From: Caenorhabditis elegans
Lineage: Eukaryota; Nematoda; Chromadorea; Rhabditida; Rhabditidae
DNA: 64,000 nt
Assembly: GCF_000002985.6 (NCBI RefSeq)
Contig: NC_003281.10
Location: forward strand, 3,038,001 to 3,102,000
Direction: 5' to 3'
The translations under genes were made by a program, and so were the position numbers. The notes beneath the pieces were generated by a model that worked only from the letters and a program-made list of their open reading frames with translations, searched no databases and had not been told where the DNA came from. Positions 1-11,743 of this stretch are shown in pieces (the stretch's first letter is position 1; each line of letters opens with the position of its first letter).

Positions 1-530
1 AAATTGCAGAAATTGAAAATTTCCGGCAAATCGGCAAATTGCGGGAATTGAAAATTTCCAGCAAATCGGCAATTTGCCGGAATTGAAAATTTCTGGCAAA
101 TCGGCAATTTGCCGGAATTAAAAATTTCCAGAAAATCGGCAAATTGCCGGAATTGAAAATTTCCAGAAAATCGGCAAATTGTCGGAATTGAAATTTCCGG
201 CAAACTGGCAATTTCCCGAAACTGAAAATTTCCGGCAAACAGCAAAGTCGGCAATTTGCGGTTTTCCAAATTTTTGGCAAATTCTGCAAACCGGCAACTA
301 GTCGATTTGCCGGAAAAACGGCAACTGCCGAAAGTTTCGGTAAATTGTGGGTTTGCGTAATTTAAAAAATCCCCTCAAAAAATCCGGCGAATTGATATCC
401 GGCAAAATTGCCGGAATTGAAAATTTCCGGCAAATCGGCAAATTGCCGGAATTGAAAATTTCCAGCAAATCGGCAATTTGCCGGAATTGAAAATTTCCAG
501 AAAATCGGCAATTTGCCAAAAATCGGCGTT
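1..530. repeat. Minisatellite, ~36-bp unit
   Basis: Tandem imperfect units of about 36 bp built on CCGGAATTGAAAATTTCC and GGCAAATCGGCAAATTG. The array runs off the left edge of the window. A gap at about 230-400 holds degenerate copies. A related array lies at 19905-20095. Confidence 0.85.
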
Positions 531-3500
531 CAAAAACTGACAAAAAATTCAGAATAAATTGCGATTTTTTCAAAGAAAAACCAAATTTTGACCAATAAAA
601 AAATTCTGAACACTGTCAATTCCATATCATGTAATAAAACAACGAAAAAAAATGCATCACATGACCTAATCTTTGTCATTTTTCATGAAATCGTTGATTT
701 TTGGTCATTTTAGAGGTGTTTTTGGTCGAAAAAATCAAAATTTTTGCCAGATTTTGAATAGATTTCATGAAAAAAAACGATTTTTATAGAGGATTTGGTG
801 TCAAAAAATTGTGGAAATTATTAGATTTGGGGAATAAAAATCCAATTTTTTTCAGATAAAAAATTAAAATCTAAAGCGAAAAAATGGCCAAAAAATGGCC
901 CAAAAAATCTACATTTTTGCCCATTTTTCTGGAGTTTTCCCAGAATTTTTTCGGTTTTTGGGGTTAAATTTCCGGGAAAACATAATTTTTTTAATTTTTT
1001 AATTATATTTTCGGAATTTTACCGCCAAAAACTCATTTTTAATGGCAAAAAAACATAGAAAAATGGTTCAATCAATTGAAAATTTCAATTTTGTCCAGAA
1101 TTCAATTTATATTTAATTAATATCCAATTTTTCACATTTTGGTAGTTTATTTACCATTTTTTTTTTGATTTTGGCCACAAAATGTACCTAAATTAACAAA
1201 AAAAAGTTGGTAAAACTGGAGATTTTAGTGAAATCTGGGGGATTTTCCGGGATTTTTTTTTCGGTTTTTGGGGTTAAAATTCCGGAAAAAACTCAATTTT
1301 TTCAGTTTTTTATCGAATTTTCGGCATTTTAACGTCGAAAAACTCAATTTTAATGGCAAAAAAACATAGAAAAAAGAACGAAGGGTCAATTCAAATGTTT
1401 TCGCGTTTCGTTTTTTGATCTTTGAGTTGTTGTTGTTGTACCCCATCCGCCGCCGTTTTTTTTTTCAAATTTATTTTTTTCCCGCCAAAAAAACCTAAAA
1501 ATCAATAATTTAAACTATAAAATAGCAAATTATTACGATTTTTAATTGAAAAATTGAGCAAAAAATTGACATTTTTTGTAAAATAAACACAAAAAAACCA
1601 ATTCCCACGTGGCACAGATTGTTTGCTCATCGTTTGTCGGTGTACTTTTTGGAAAATATTTATTTTTAAGGGGGTATTTCTGATTGAAAGAGCGAAAAAA
1701 AGCGAAAAATGAGTGAAAATTTGGAAGAAATCGAAGAAAATTGGGCTAAAATTCGATTTTTTTCGCAAAAATTTGATTTTTGAGCCAATTTTTTGTAATT
1801 TTTTGTATTTTTTTTCACCAAATTTTGCTGAATTTTACTTGAAATTTTAGAATTTTGGATTATAAAATCCAAAATTTTTCGATATTTTTTGCAATTTACT
1901 GGTCAAAATTGCGGAAAAATGGTTCAGAAATTGGCGAAAATGGGAATTTTCATCAATTTTAAAGCGATTTTTGGTTATTTTTTGAGATTTTCCCTAAAAA
2001 TCTCCAAAATTCTGCCTAAAACATCAGAAAATTCGTTATTTTTATTGCTAAATTGCTGCAAATGGCCCAGAGATTGACCGAAGTGTGATTTTTTAAATAA
2101 ATTTTTATCAATTTTTATCAATTTTAAAGCGAAAAAACCAATTTTCACATTAATTTTGTTGGTTTTTAACGAAATTTTTGGGATTTTCTCGATTTTTTGT
2201 GTGATTTCGCTAAAAATTGTGTGTATTTTTAAAACAAAATCGCTTAAAATCGATATTTTCAAGTAATTTTTTCAATTTTTAATTGCTTTTTTGAGCAAAT
2301 TTTGTGGTTTTGTCTGTTGAAATCTTTTAAAAACCTTATTTTTCTCGATTTTTTCCTAGATTTTCCACTTTTTTTCACGAAAAACTTCGAATATCCGTTA
2401 TTTTTTCACAAAGGCAGCCTAAAAGTGCATTGAAAAGACCTTGAAAATGGTCAAAAATGACGTGAAAAGATCCAATTGGCACCGTGCCAAGACTATTGCA
2501 ACAAATTCGGCGTAATTTGAATTGGATAAATGGAATTTTACGGGCGGAAATTGGGAAAAACTGGAAAATGACGGGAAAATCGTTCTGTGAGCGAAGAATC
2601 AGATGGTTTAGCAGATTTTTAAGGTTAAATTTGATAATTTAGACAAAAAAAAAGACTAAAATCGGCTGAGAAATGAAGAAAATAGCAAAAAATCGGTGAA
2701 AAATCAAAAAACCCGCCTGAATCTCCCTATTTTTACGATTTTTGTGGGAATTTTAGTGGAAAAAAAGAGAAAATTACTTACTTTTGTCGAAAAAATGATA
2801 AAAATCCGTGAAAAATAGCTGGAATATTGAGAAAAATCGAAGAAAAATGTGAAAAACGAAATTCAAAAATCAAAAACGAAAGCGCGGGTACGCAAACACC
2901 GCTGCACACATTCGCAGGTACAGTACCCCGGGAAAATGTTTAAAATCAGTTAAAATGTCGATTTAAAGCTTTTTTTCAATGGAAAAATACAGTTTCTACA
3001 TTTCATAAATTGAAAACTTGAATTTTCAGTTCAAAACATTGCAAAAATGCACAAAAAACATCTCTAAAAATGGTGAAAACTCTAAATTGACAATGGAGCG
3101 CACTTGCTACTACCAATATTTTTTGCAAAAAAAGCGACATTTGACCGGTTTGAACTCTTTTGAACCCCACGAAATTAGGGAAAAACACCAGGAAAACAAG
3201 GCCGAAAGAAGTAAACAACATTTCCGCCATGAAAAAGATAGAAAAAGATGAAATCTGATGGTCGTTTATCATCTTTTAATGCACTTTTACTATTTCTACA
3301 CAGATTTCTATAGAGAGGAGGCAATGTCATTGATAGATATCCTTATCAATTAATCCGCCGATATTATTTGGGAACATTCAAGAAACAAAGAAACTAGGAA
3401 AAATAGAGAGAAAAACAAGAATTAGAAGGTTTGGTAAAAAATTTAAAATTCGAGAATGACGTCACTACATAGCTCCTTCGTTTCTTTGCATAACTCTAAT

Positions 3501-3640
3501 TTTTGATCAGAAAAGTGTCAGAAAAGTTTCGCGCCATTTGCGTAATTATTTTTTTTTTCTCAAAATAGCAGGAAAAAGGAGGGAAATTCGACTTTTTCTG
3601 CCAGAGGGGAAGAGATTCGAGATTCAGCTTCAATTTCCAG
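531..3640. other. AT-rich stretch without a supported gene
   Basis: No reading frame here has coding character together with usable splice sites on either strand. Poly-A/T runs dominate. A GCCGCCGCCG patch at about 1448 and a more mixed-composition part at 2400-2950 could be promoter-like. Frames around 3003-3272 on both strands show no recognisable domain. A gene that mostly lies left of the window cannot be excluded. Confidence 0.5.
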
Positions 3641-3649
3641 GTCGTATAT

Positions 3650-4320
3650 CTAGGCACGTATCTCAGCGGGAGAAATAGTTACAAAAATGTTGTCAATGAA
3701 GTACTTGTAGAGCTCAAAATTTCCTACAATTCACTAGTGGAAAATTTTTTGCTAACACTCTTCCTCAATGAGATAAACGGCCGTAAATGAGGCTCTGCCC
3801 TTCGCGCGGTTTCAAACTCAGCACAGCTTGGCGCTTATTTCTCTGCGAGGGAGAAAGTTACAAAAAATTTGTTAACTAGCAATTTGTAGAGCTTCATATT
3901 TGCCACAATTCACTAGTGAAAAATTTTTTGCTAGCATCTTTCCTCAATGAGATAAACGGTCGTAAGTAAGGCTCTGCCGCACTGACCTTTCGCACTTTGC
4001 ACAGCTTGGCGCTCATATCTCTGCGGGGAAAAAAGTTGCCAAAAAGTTGTCAACTAACAACTTGTAGAGCTTAAAATTTTCTACAGATTACTAGTTTGGA
4101 ATTATTTGCTAGCACCTTTCCTCAATGAGATAAACGGTCGTAAGTAAGGCTCTGCCGCACTAAGCTCTCGCACTCACCACACTTAGACGCGTGTACCTCA
4201 GCGAAGAGGAAAGATAATAAAAAGTTGTTAACTAACAACTTGTAGAGCTTAAAATTTGCTATATTTTTGTGTGAAAACAGTTTTTCATAACTCTGCTCCA
4301 CACAGATATACACACATTTA
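3650..4320. repeat. Tandem ~180-bp repeat, at least three units
   Basis: The landmark GAGATAAACGG recurs at about 3770, 3949 and 4128, giving a period near 180 bp. Each unit also carries a TCTCTGCGGGGAGAAA-like motif and a GTCAACTAACAACTTGTAGAGC-like motif. The same two modules mark the hairpin family found at 22150-29080, so this looks like a diverged, tandemly expanded relative. Confidence 0.75.
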
Positions 4321-4725
4321 AAATTAGATTCACAAAGTCTTGCAAACCTAATTTAGCACTCCTAAACTGTAAATCAGCAATTTTTTTTGTTAAAATTTCC
4401 ACTAAAAAGTTATAACAATATGTTATTCAAAAGAAAGAACGCAAAATAAACTATAGTATAAAAACTAGACAAACATATTTTGATGATATTTTAAAGTCAG
4501 AAAAATAGATGACAAAATGGCATCTGGATTTGCTCGGTGAGTCAAAGTGTACTTTAAAAGTTCAACTATACGATTTTCAGGAAATTATGATAAAAACAAG
4601 AGCTTTATTTACAGATAATTATTAAAAGTTAGAAAAAAATATATTCAAGGAAACTGAGAATCATGTAGAAGTACCCATACAAGGGAGTAATGAAAATTTG
4701 AAAATTGAAAATTTGTTGAACATTG

Positions 4726-7700
4726 TCAAAATCTACCGCCAAACTTGAAAACTACCGTAGTCGAGATGGTAATCAGGTAGCAAATGACTACTGTAGACAG
4801 TCCCAGGTAATAGATGACGTCAGGCATACAGAACTCTGTTTGTGACGTGGCACGGGCTTCTTGCGGGGAACTTTGTTTTTCCACACGGAATCTACCGTTC
4901 ACGTAGATGATGTCGGTACGGGTGTTGTTGTTATCTGGAAGTTTAATATTGTGTCGATTTACGAGATTTTGTCGATTTACGAGATTTTGTCGATTTACGA
5001 GTTTGGGTCGATTTACGACATTGTGTCGATTTACGAAAGTATGTCGATTTACGAGAGTTTGTCGATTTACGACATTGTGTCGATTTACGAAATTATGTCG
5101 ATTTACGAGAGTTTGTCGATTTACGACTTTGTGTCGATTTACGAGAGTTTGTCGATTTACTAGGACTTTTCGATTTACGAGATTTTGTCAATTTACTAGA
5201 ACGTGTCGATTTACGAAATTGTGTCGAGTTCCGAGATTTTGTAGATTTACGAGATTTTGTCAAGTTACTAGAATGTGTCGATTAACGAGATTTTGTCGAT
5301 TTACGAAAGTATGTCGATTTACGAAATTATGTCGATTTACGAGAGTTTGTCGATTTACGACTTTGTGTCGATTTACGAGATTTTGTCGATTTACGAAATT
5401 ATGTCGATTTACGAGATTTGGTTGATTTACGACATTGTGTCGATTTACGAAAGTATGTCGATTTACGACTTTGTGTCGATTTACGAGAGTTTGTCGATTT
5501 ACGACTTTGTGTCGATTTACGAGAGTTTGTCGATTTACTAGCACTTGTCGATTTACGAGATTTTGTCAATTTACTAGAACGTGTCGATTTACGAAATTGT
5601 GTCGAGTTACGAGATTTTGTAGATTTACGAGAATTTGTAGATTTACGAGATTTTGTAGATTTACGAGATTTTGTCAAGTTACTAGAATGTGTCGATTTAC
5701 GCGATTTTGTCAAAATTTCCGGATTTTAGTTGGGAAAATCTTGACTTTTTTTGAAAATAGAAAATTTTGCGGAAAAATTTGAAAAATTTCATTCAGAAAA
5801 TTCGAAAAAAACTGGTTTTTTTTCTGAAATTATTCAAAAATTTTGAATTTTCGAGAAAAAAAAGTATCTCTTACTTTTCCCTACAAGTTGTCGCCGACTT
5901 CTCTGACTCGATTCAAATGAGACAAATCCGCAATTGTTGCTCGCCGAGCACAGGTCCTCTTCCTCGCCATTTATGATTTCTAGGTGCTCGGTTCTGAAAA
6001 TTAATGGGGATTAAGGGGAACAGAATTTGGGAGAAAAATAATAATATTCAATAAAAAGTTTAAAAAAAATTGTTTAGTTTGAAAAAAAAATTTTTTTTCA
6101 AAAAGCTTTAAACTTCAAAAGTTTCATATTTCATTCTAAAACTCAATTTCCGCTCTGAAAAATTCAAATTCCCACCAAAAAACCCACTTTTTCACACAAG
6201 TCCTCACTGCACATCTGATAAAAACCTCATATTCCTCTGGAAATTTGAAAGCCAGCGAAGTCGCATAAATTTTCGAGAAATCCTGTGAATACGTGGTGTC
6301 AGAAATAAGCTCCTCGTCTAAAGAGCATCCATTTTCCAGAATTTTCATCCCTTTTCCGTTTTCTGACTCGGCAGAGCACCTCTCGAGTTGAATTCCGAAT
6401 ATTCCTGGAATAATTCGGGATTTCGGGTTTTTAAAAATAATTTTTTCTTGTTCAGGTTGTTGAGAGCTTCAACATGACCCCAATATTGGCTAGTTTCCGC
6501 CCAGTTTGGGTCCCGCCACGAAATTCCCCGGGATACTGTAGTTGTTCGTGGTGGGACCCAATGTTGGCGGAACCTGGGCATGTTTATACGCATTTTGAAG
6601 CTCTCGATGTGGTTAACATGAGGAAATACAAAAATTTGGAAAGTCGACGAGGAAATGTGAAATTTAGAAAAATTTCAACAAAAAAAAATTCAAAAAATGT
6701 TAAAAATTTTTTTTTGAATTTTGTAAATTATTTTTTTGCCTAAAAAACTTTTTTTTCTCAAACTCTTTAAAATTACCGTGTTCCTGTTCCAATTTCCACT
6801 CGAACATTATAGGATCGCCAACATTCAACACTTTCTGCTCATTGGCTTCAAAATTCTGAGTTTTCTGAAATTTTTTCTAGTTGAAGTTTCAAATCTGTCT
6901 GAAATTACTCACCGTTGTCAAAGATTCCTCTCCAGCTGGCAAAATGTGCATTGAAATTTTTGGCAGTTGAAAATTTCCGAGAATCAGCTCGTGCTCTTGG
7001 ATTAGGCTGAAAAAATTCAGATTTTTTTGCTGAAATTTTGAAAAATATTTTCAAAATCGAGAGTCTAACTAAATTTTGAGAAATTTTAACAGTTTCAGCA
7101 CAACGAGACCTTTAAAATGACCCCCATCATGTCTGTGTTCCGCCTATTTTGGGTCCCACCACGAAATCCCCCGGGGTACTGTAGTTTTCGTGGTGGGACC
7201 CAAATTTCCTAAAAACATGATGGATGTTATTTTAAAATTTTCGGTGAACCAAATTCTAGTGCTTCATCATTTTTACAAAAACAAAAATTAAATTTCAAAA
7301 AATGTCAAAAAAAAAAATCTTAAAATTTAAATGTTTCTTAAAATTCAAACATTTTGTATTTAATAACACAAAATTCAAAATGAGCTCATTGAGACCTTTC
7401 TAATGACCCCCATCATGCCTATATTCCGCTGACTTTGAGAAATTGGGTCCCACCACGAAAACACAAGGGGGTACTGTAGTTTTCGTGGTGGGACCCGAAA
7501 TAGACAAAACCTAGGCATGATGGGGGTCATTTGAAAGCTCTCGGTGAGCTCAACATGAAAATTACAATGAGAATACAAAAAAACAATTTTAACTTAACAA
7601 AACTTTAAAAAAAAACATTGTTTTGTATTTTAAGAGTTGATGCAAAAATTCTCACTTCTCAATTCCAATTTCCGTTTTTCGCTTAAAATCTTCAAATTCA

Positions 7701-9125
7701 CAATGTGCACGAAAAGCTCGATCTGAGGGTGTCACCAGTGTTGGATGGAAGGCCACAATCACTTGTCCCGACAAAAGCCACATTTTTGAATTCGGCTTTG
7801 GCCACGCTCGGAAACCACATTTTTCCAGCTCTTGAGCATTTATTTTGAGCTCCAGAGCTGTGGAATTCTGGGTAATTTGGTAGGATTTGGAGCAGGACGG
7901 AGTGCCGCGAGACCCTTTTACGTAGATCTGAAATGAATTTTGGAAATAAAGCGGAAAAATGTACTTTCTGTTATAAACAGCATTTTGTAAACTTTTACAG
8001 AAATTTTTTTCCTTTTTGGGATTTTTGGAATTTTTAAAAATAATTTTTTAAATAAGTTAAAATTTTGTGATATCTGGAAAAAGTGTAATGTTTGGAATGT
8101 CTAGAATTTTATAAAATTTGGGTCCCGTCACGAAAACCGCCCGGGGTACTGTAGTTTTCGTGGTGGGACCCGAAATAGGCGGAACCAACCTAGGCATAAT
8201 GGGAGTCATTTGAAAGCTCTTAATGAGGTCAACATGAAAATTTAAATAAAAATACAAGTGAATAATTTTAACCTAAAAAACATTTTTTGAAAAGTTTCAA
8301 TTTTTTTTGAGTTTAAGAGTTAATGCAAAAATTTTTAATTTATTAATTTTCAATTCTTTTCAATGCCAAAACTTTGACTTCAGCAAAAAATCAGATATTT
8401 TTAAAACTTTTTTCTGTTGGAATTTTAACATTTCTGACAATTTTAATTTTTGGAATTCCCGACAAAAAACGTATTTTCTGGATTTTTTAAGATTAAAATG
8501 TTTAAAAAATTAATAAAAATTCCATCAATTCCACAAAAAAATGTCTCTATAAATCCCCCACGTATTTTCAAACAAATGCCCTTTAAATTGGTATTGCGGG
8601 GTAACCTAATTTTTATAAAAATAAAGAGAAATTCCGGTTAAGTAAACAATTCGAGAGAAGGGTGTGAAACTTCCCTAATTGAAAAGTGTTTTGGTTTAAT
8701 GCAACAATTCGGAAGGAGGTGGTTTTGGTTCAGATGATCGAAAGGGCTACTTACCGTACTACTCAACTTTTGGCAGATTACTTTGTTTTGGGTTTGTTTT
8801 AAGAATATCAGAAAAAGGCTTTTTTTTCAGTTGGTTTAAGCCTAAGTCTAAGCCTGAGCCTACTTACCTGTCCCTCAAAAAAGTCTTCAGTCTCCGCAAC
8901 AAGTGAAATCGCATCGGATCGACACGAGACAAATGGTTTCCCTGAATAGTTTATTCTTAATTATAGGCTTTTTCACTTTTTCACTTACCAACTATCCGAT
9001 TTTCGAATGTTTTCGCTTCTGAGGATGAGATCTGCAATTTAAGAAACGTGACCTACTTTTCAAGTTTCAGGCCTCCAACTTACTGTTATAAAAATCAATA
9101 AAAATGGTACTGTGGAGAGGAGCAT
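4726..9125 (-). CDS. Zona-pellucida (cuticlin-like) transmembrane protein, 385 aa
   Basis: Nine exons on the minus strand: 9125-9084, 9031-8989, 8941-8868, 7927-7656, 7006-6913, 6864-6777, 6404-6188, 5993-5875 and 4934-4726. All phases agree and give 385 residues ending in TGA. Residues 1-14 start MLLSTVPFLLIF, a signal peptide. A ZP-N then ZP-C module follows (about 28-300), with VAFHP, SDRAF, VGDPIMFEW, ILENGC and LAFKFP, all typical of nematode ZP/cuticlin proteins. RSRR at 308-311 is a furin-type site and a membrane segment lies at about 357-379, so the ectodomain should be shed, as in cuticlins. Likely role: extracellular matrix or cuticle assembly (family inference). A TTTTTTTCAG site 9 bp upstream of the ATG could accept a spliced leader. 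Introns carry hairpin repeats and an 18-bp minisatellite. The exon 7 donor (GTGGGT) and exon 6 acceptor are the least certain joins. Confidence 0.85.
4952..5711. repeat. 18-bp minisatellite in the last intron of the ZP gene
   Basis: About 42 units of GATTTACGAGATTTTGTC with scattered changes. The unit length is a multiple of three, so several frames stay open for the length of the array and mimic proteins. The array lies wholly inside the intron 4935-5874, right next to the terminal exon. Confidence 0.95.
6462..6620. repeat. Hairpin element, family A
   Basis: Fold-back element in an intron of the ZP gene. Outer arms resemble GAGAGCTTCAACATGACCCC and its inverse. Inner arms are GGGTCCCGCCACGAA and TTCGTGGTGGGACCC around a CCCCGGG...ACTGTAG loop. 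Confidence 0.85.
7098..7558. repeat. Hairpin element family A, two copies
   Basis: Copies at about 7098-7253 and 7381-7558 in the fourth intron of the ZP gene. Both have the ATGACCCCCATCATG outer arm and the GGGTCCCACCACGAAA / TTTCGTGGTGGGACCC inner arm. Confidence 0.85.
8075..8235. repeat. Hairpin element family A, truncated copy
   Basis: Fold-back copy with the CACGAAAACCGCCCGGGGTACTGTAG loop. The left outer arm is eroded. It lies in the third intron of the ZP gene. Confidence 0.75.
8839..8862. repeat. Short telomere-like patch
   Basis: Four degenerate GCCTAA-type units (AAGCCTAAGTCTAAGCCTGA), immediately beside the exon 3 splice donor of the ZP gene. Confidence 0.6.
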
Positions 9126-11270
9126 TCTGATAATCTGAAAAAAAAAATCAATATTGATCGAATAATAGGTAGTAAAAAAATTAGTACATAAACGAAATAT
9201 AATTTTTAAAACATGGTGCATCGAAAATGTTTGATTTTTTTGGGAAAAATCGTTTTTTTTTCTATTTTTCGAGAAAAAATTTTGAATTTTTTGATTTTTA
9301 GTTATTTATTTTTGTAGACTTTGTAGACTTTTTGATACAAAATTTTACAAGATTTTCAATTTTGGCGCAAAATTTAAAAAAAAAATATCGGTAAAAATTC
9401 GAATTTTTTCGATTTTTTTTTTCTGAAAAAATAATGTTTCAATTTCTTAATTTTTTGGCGCATATGTTTAAAAAATTTAATCGATGTTTTTTCTGACTTT
9501 TTTTTTTGAAAAAAAACAACAAATTTTTCAGGAAAAAAAATTTTAGGTCTACTATTTTTAGCGGAAAATTTCACAATTTCAAACTTTTAAAAACTCAATT
9601 TTTCGGGTAAATCAATTCGAATTATTCAATATTTAAAAATTTAGAAACTCGACAATTTTCTTTTAAAAAAATTTGTTTTCGACATTTTAGCGCTATAATT
9701 TTCAAATCTTAATCTCAATTTTTTTGGGAAAAAGCAAATAAAATTGGTTTTTAGGCACTTTTTCTACAAAATACCTAGGCGTAGGTAATCCCATTTGAAA
9801 TACTGGGTCAAACGCCTATTTGGGGCAAAAAACGGGACCACCTGCTGAGGTGGGGGGCGGCAAAAATCCAATAAAAAAGCAGTGAGTGATGACACATAAA
9901 AGAAGGAAGAGGAGGAGGAGGATGACACCAAAAATGACCTTGAACTTCAATCTTGCACTAGTTATGCAACACAGACGCTAACGAGATAAAAAAAGAGTGG
10001 TCCATTGACACTTGTTGTGCTATAAGGAAATGGTGTAAAGGAGGGGATGAAAAGGGGGGGAAGAAGGAGGTCATTTGGAGGGCGGAATAAGGGAAAGTGG
10101 GGAGTTGGAGGGGAAGAGTTTCGTTTAAGGGAAAGTTTCATAATAAGTAGGTGAACAGGTGAAAGGAGAAAGGGAACAGAGAGAGGTCTTGAACTTTTTA
10201 GAGTACTGGGAAACTTTGGGAATTGAGGGTTTCCAAGTTTTCCCCGAGGAAAAAGTTTTGGTGGGCCAGTTGCAATTATTGAAAAAGTTCCAGAACAATC
10301 CAGAATTTTTTCATCCAAATCATTATCTCAAAAAATTGAAATTTCCCGCCAAAATTATTATTTAAAAAAATTTAAATTTTCCGCCGAAAAAGTTGCTCAG
10401 AAAGTTTGAAAGTTGGACTTTTTTGAGTACTGGGAAACAGAACTTAGAACTGCACGGTACCGTATAGGGTGAGAAACAATTTAGAGCAATTTTTTTTAAA
10501 AATAACTTTTTTAAATACATTTGTACCGTTTTTAGATCTCAGAAAATTTTCAAATTTTGAATTTCCCGCCATAATGATTTCTGAGAAATTTTTATACTTA
10601 CCGTCGAAATTATTATTTCTGAAAATGTTGAATTTCCCGCCAAAATTATTTTCTTACAATCAGAAAATTTGAATTTCCCGCCAAAATGTTCTAACAAAAA
10701 ATTTGAATTTCCGCTTAAATGTTTTCTCAAAAAATTTTAATTTCCCGTCAAAAATTTTTTTTTTCAGAAAATTAAAACAAATCTCGATAAGTAAGTAACT
10801 CCAAATATAACAATAACACCCATTATGCTTGACTTCGCAAACTTTGGGTCTCCCCACGAAAACTACAGTACCCCGGGGTATTTCGTTGCGGGACCCAAAC
10901 TTCACAAAGTTGGCGGAATATAGGCATTATGGGGGTCATTTTAAAGGTCTCAGTGTGCTGAGAATGAAAAAAGTGTTAAAATTGAAAATAAATAAATTTC
11001 CGAGAAAAAACTTTTTTTTATTATGAAATAAATAGGAATTTTTTCCAAAAACTTTTACTATTAGAGTTTTTTTTCCAAAACTGCATGGTGGGCGTTTTTT
11101 GTTTTAATGAATTTCAAGTTGTTAACCTTGTTGTTTAAGCATCTTCAATTTTTTTAAACAAAAAAAATTTGCAAAAAAATTCCAAAAAAATTTTTTTTAA
11201 TTTTTTTTCCAAACTTTCCCTGTATAAAAACTATTTCATTTCAATCTCCATCTATAAAATATGTTTGCAA
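9126..11270. other. Intergenic region upstream of the ZP gene
   Basis: No supported gene. Nearest the ZP start it is poly-A/T rich. A purine-rich stretch at 9895-10150 (AGGAGGAGGAGGATG, AGGAGGGGATG) gives a spurious antisense frame. GATA-like sites lie near 9985. A family-A hairpin lies at about 10810-10965. The ZP promoter is probably within 9126-10150 because nothing else is transcribed away from it here. Confidence 0.5.
10810..10965. repeat. Hairpin element family A
   Basis: Fold-back copy with ACACCCATTATGCTTG as the left outer arm, ACTACAGTACCCCGGGG as the loop and GCATTATGGGGGTCATTTTAAAG as the right outer arm. Confidence 0.8.
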
Positions 11271-11329
11271 TACATTTTTCAATAATAATCTATCATCTCA
11301 TGTCAAATTCACATGTTTCTCCCCCTATC

Positions 11330-11450
11330 TTCTCATGTGCTCTACCTATATAAGGGGGGCTTAAGCCCCTAAGCCAAATCGATTTTTTTCATTCATCTGT
11401 CAGTTTTTATTATATATATATACTTTCACTGACTTCATCAGGAAGCAGAG
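11330..11450 (+). promoter_or_regulatory. Probable core promoter of the 213-residue membrane protein gene
   Basis: TATATAAG at about 11346-11353 is followed directly by the perfect palindrome GGGGCTTAAGCCCC. A second TATATATATATA lies at about 11410 and a possible acceptor (TTCATCAG) at about 11441. The next start codon on this strand is at 11744. Confidence 0.5.
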
Positions 11451-11743
11451 GATTTTTTTGGAGGATTTCCAGAAATTTTGGGCTGAAATTTTGGGTTTTG
11501 TGGTGAAAAGGAGACTTTTGGACGGGAAATGGAGAGTAAAATTGTATTTTGAAAAATTTTAATTTGAATTGTTAGATTGAACTTAAAATTTGGGATTTTT
11601 AGTAAAAAAAAAATTTTTTTTTGAAAAATAATTTTTTCTGAAAATTTTTTTGAAAATTTTTTTCTGAGAAAACTTTAATTTCCTAAAAAAATTAGGTTTT
11701 CCTGCTTAATCTTCTTAATTTAAGCCAAAAATCCCCATTTAAA

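Noticed and set aside
1-530. Possible CRISPR-like array
   Set aside because: Tandem repeats have no unique spacers of even size, and the sequence is from an animal nuclear genome.
4861-5782. Long repetitive reading frames on both strands across the 18-bp array
   Set aside because: The period is a multiple of three, so frames stay open by arithmetic. The array lies in an intron of the ZP gene.
9962-10318. 118-residue antisense frame rich in Pro, Leu and Phe
   Set aside because: It is the complement of a purine-rich tract, with no domain, signal or splice support.
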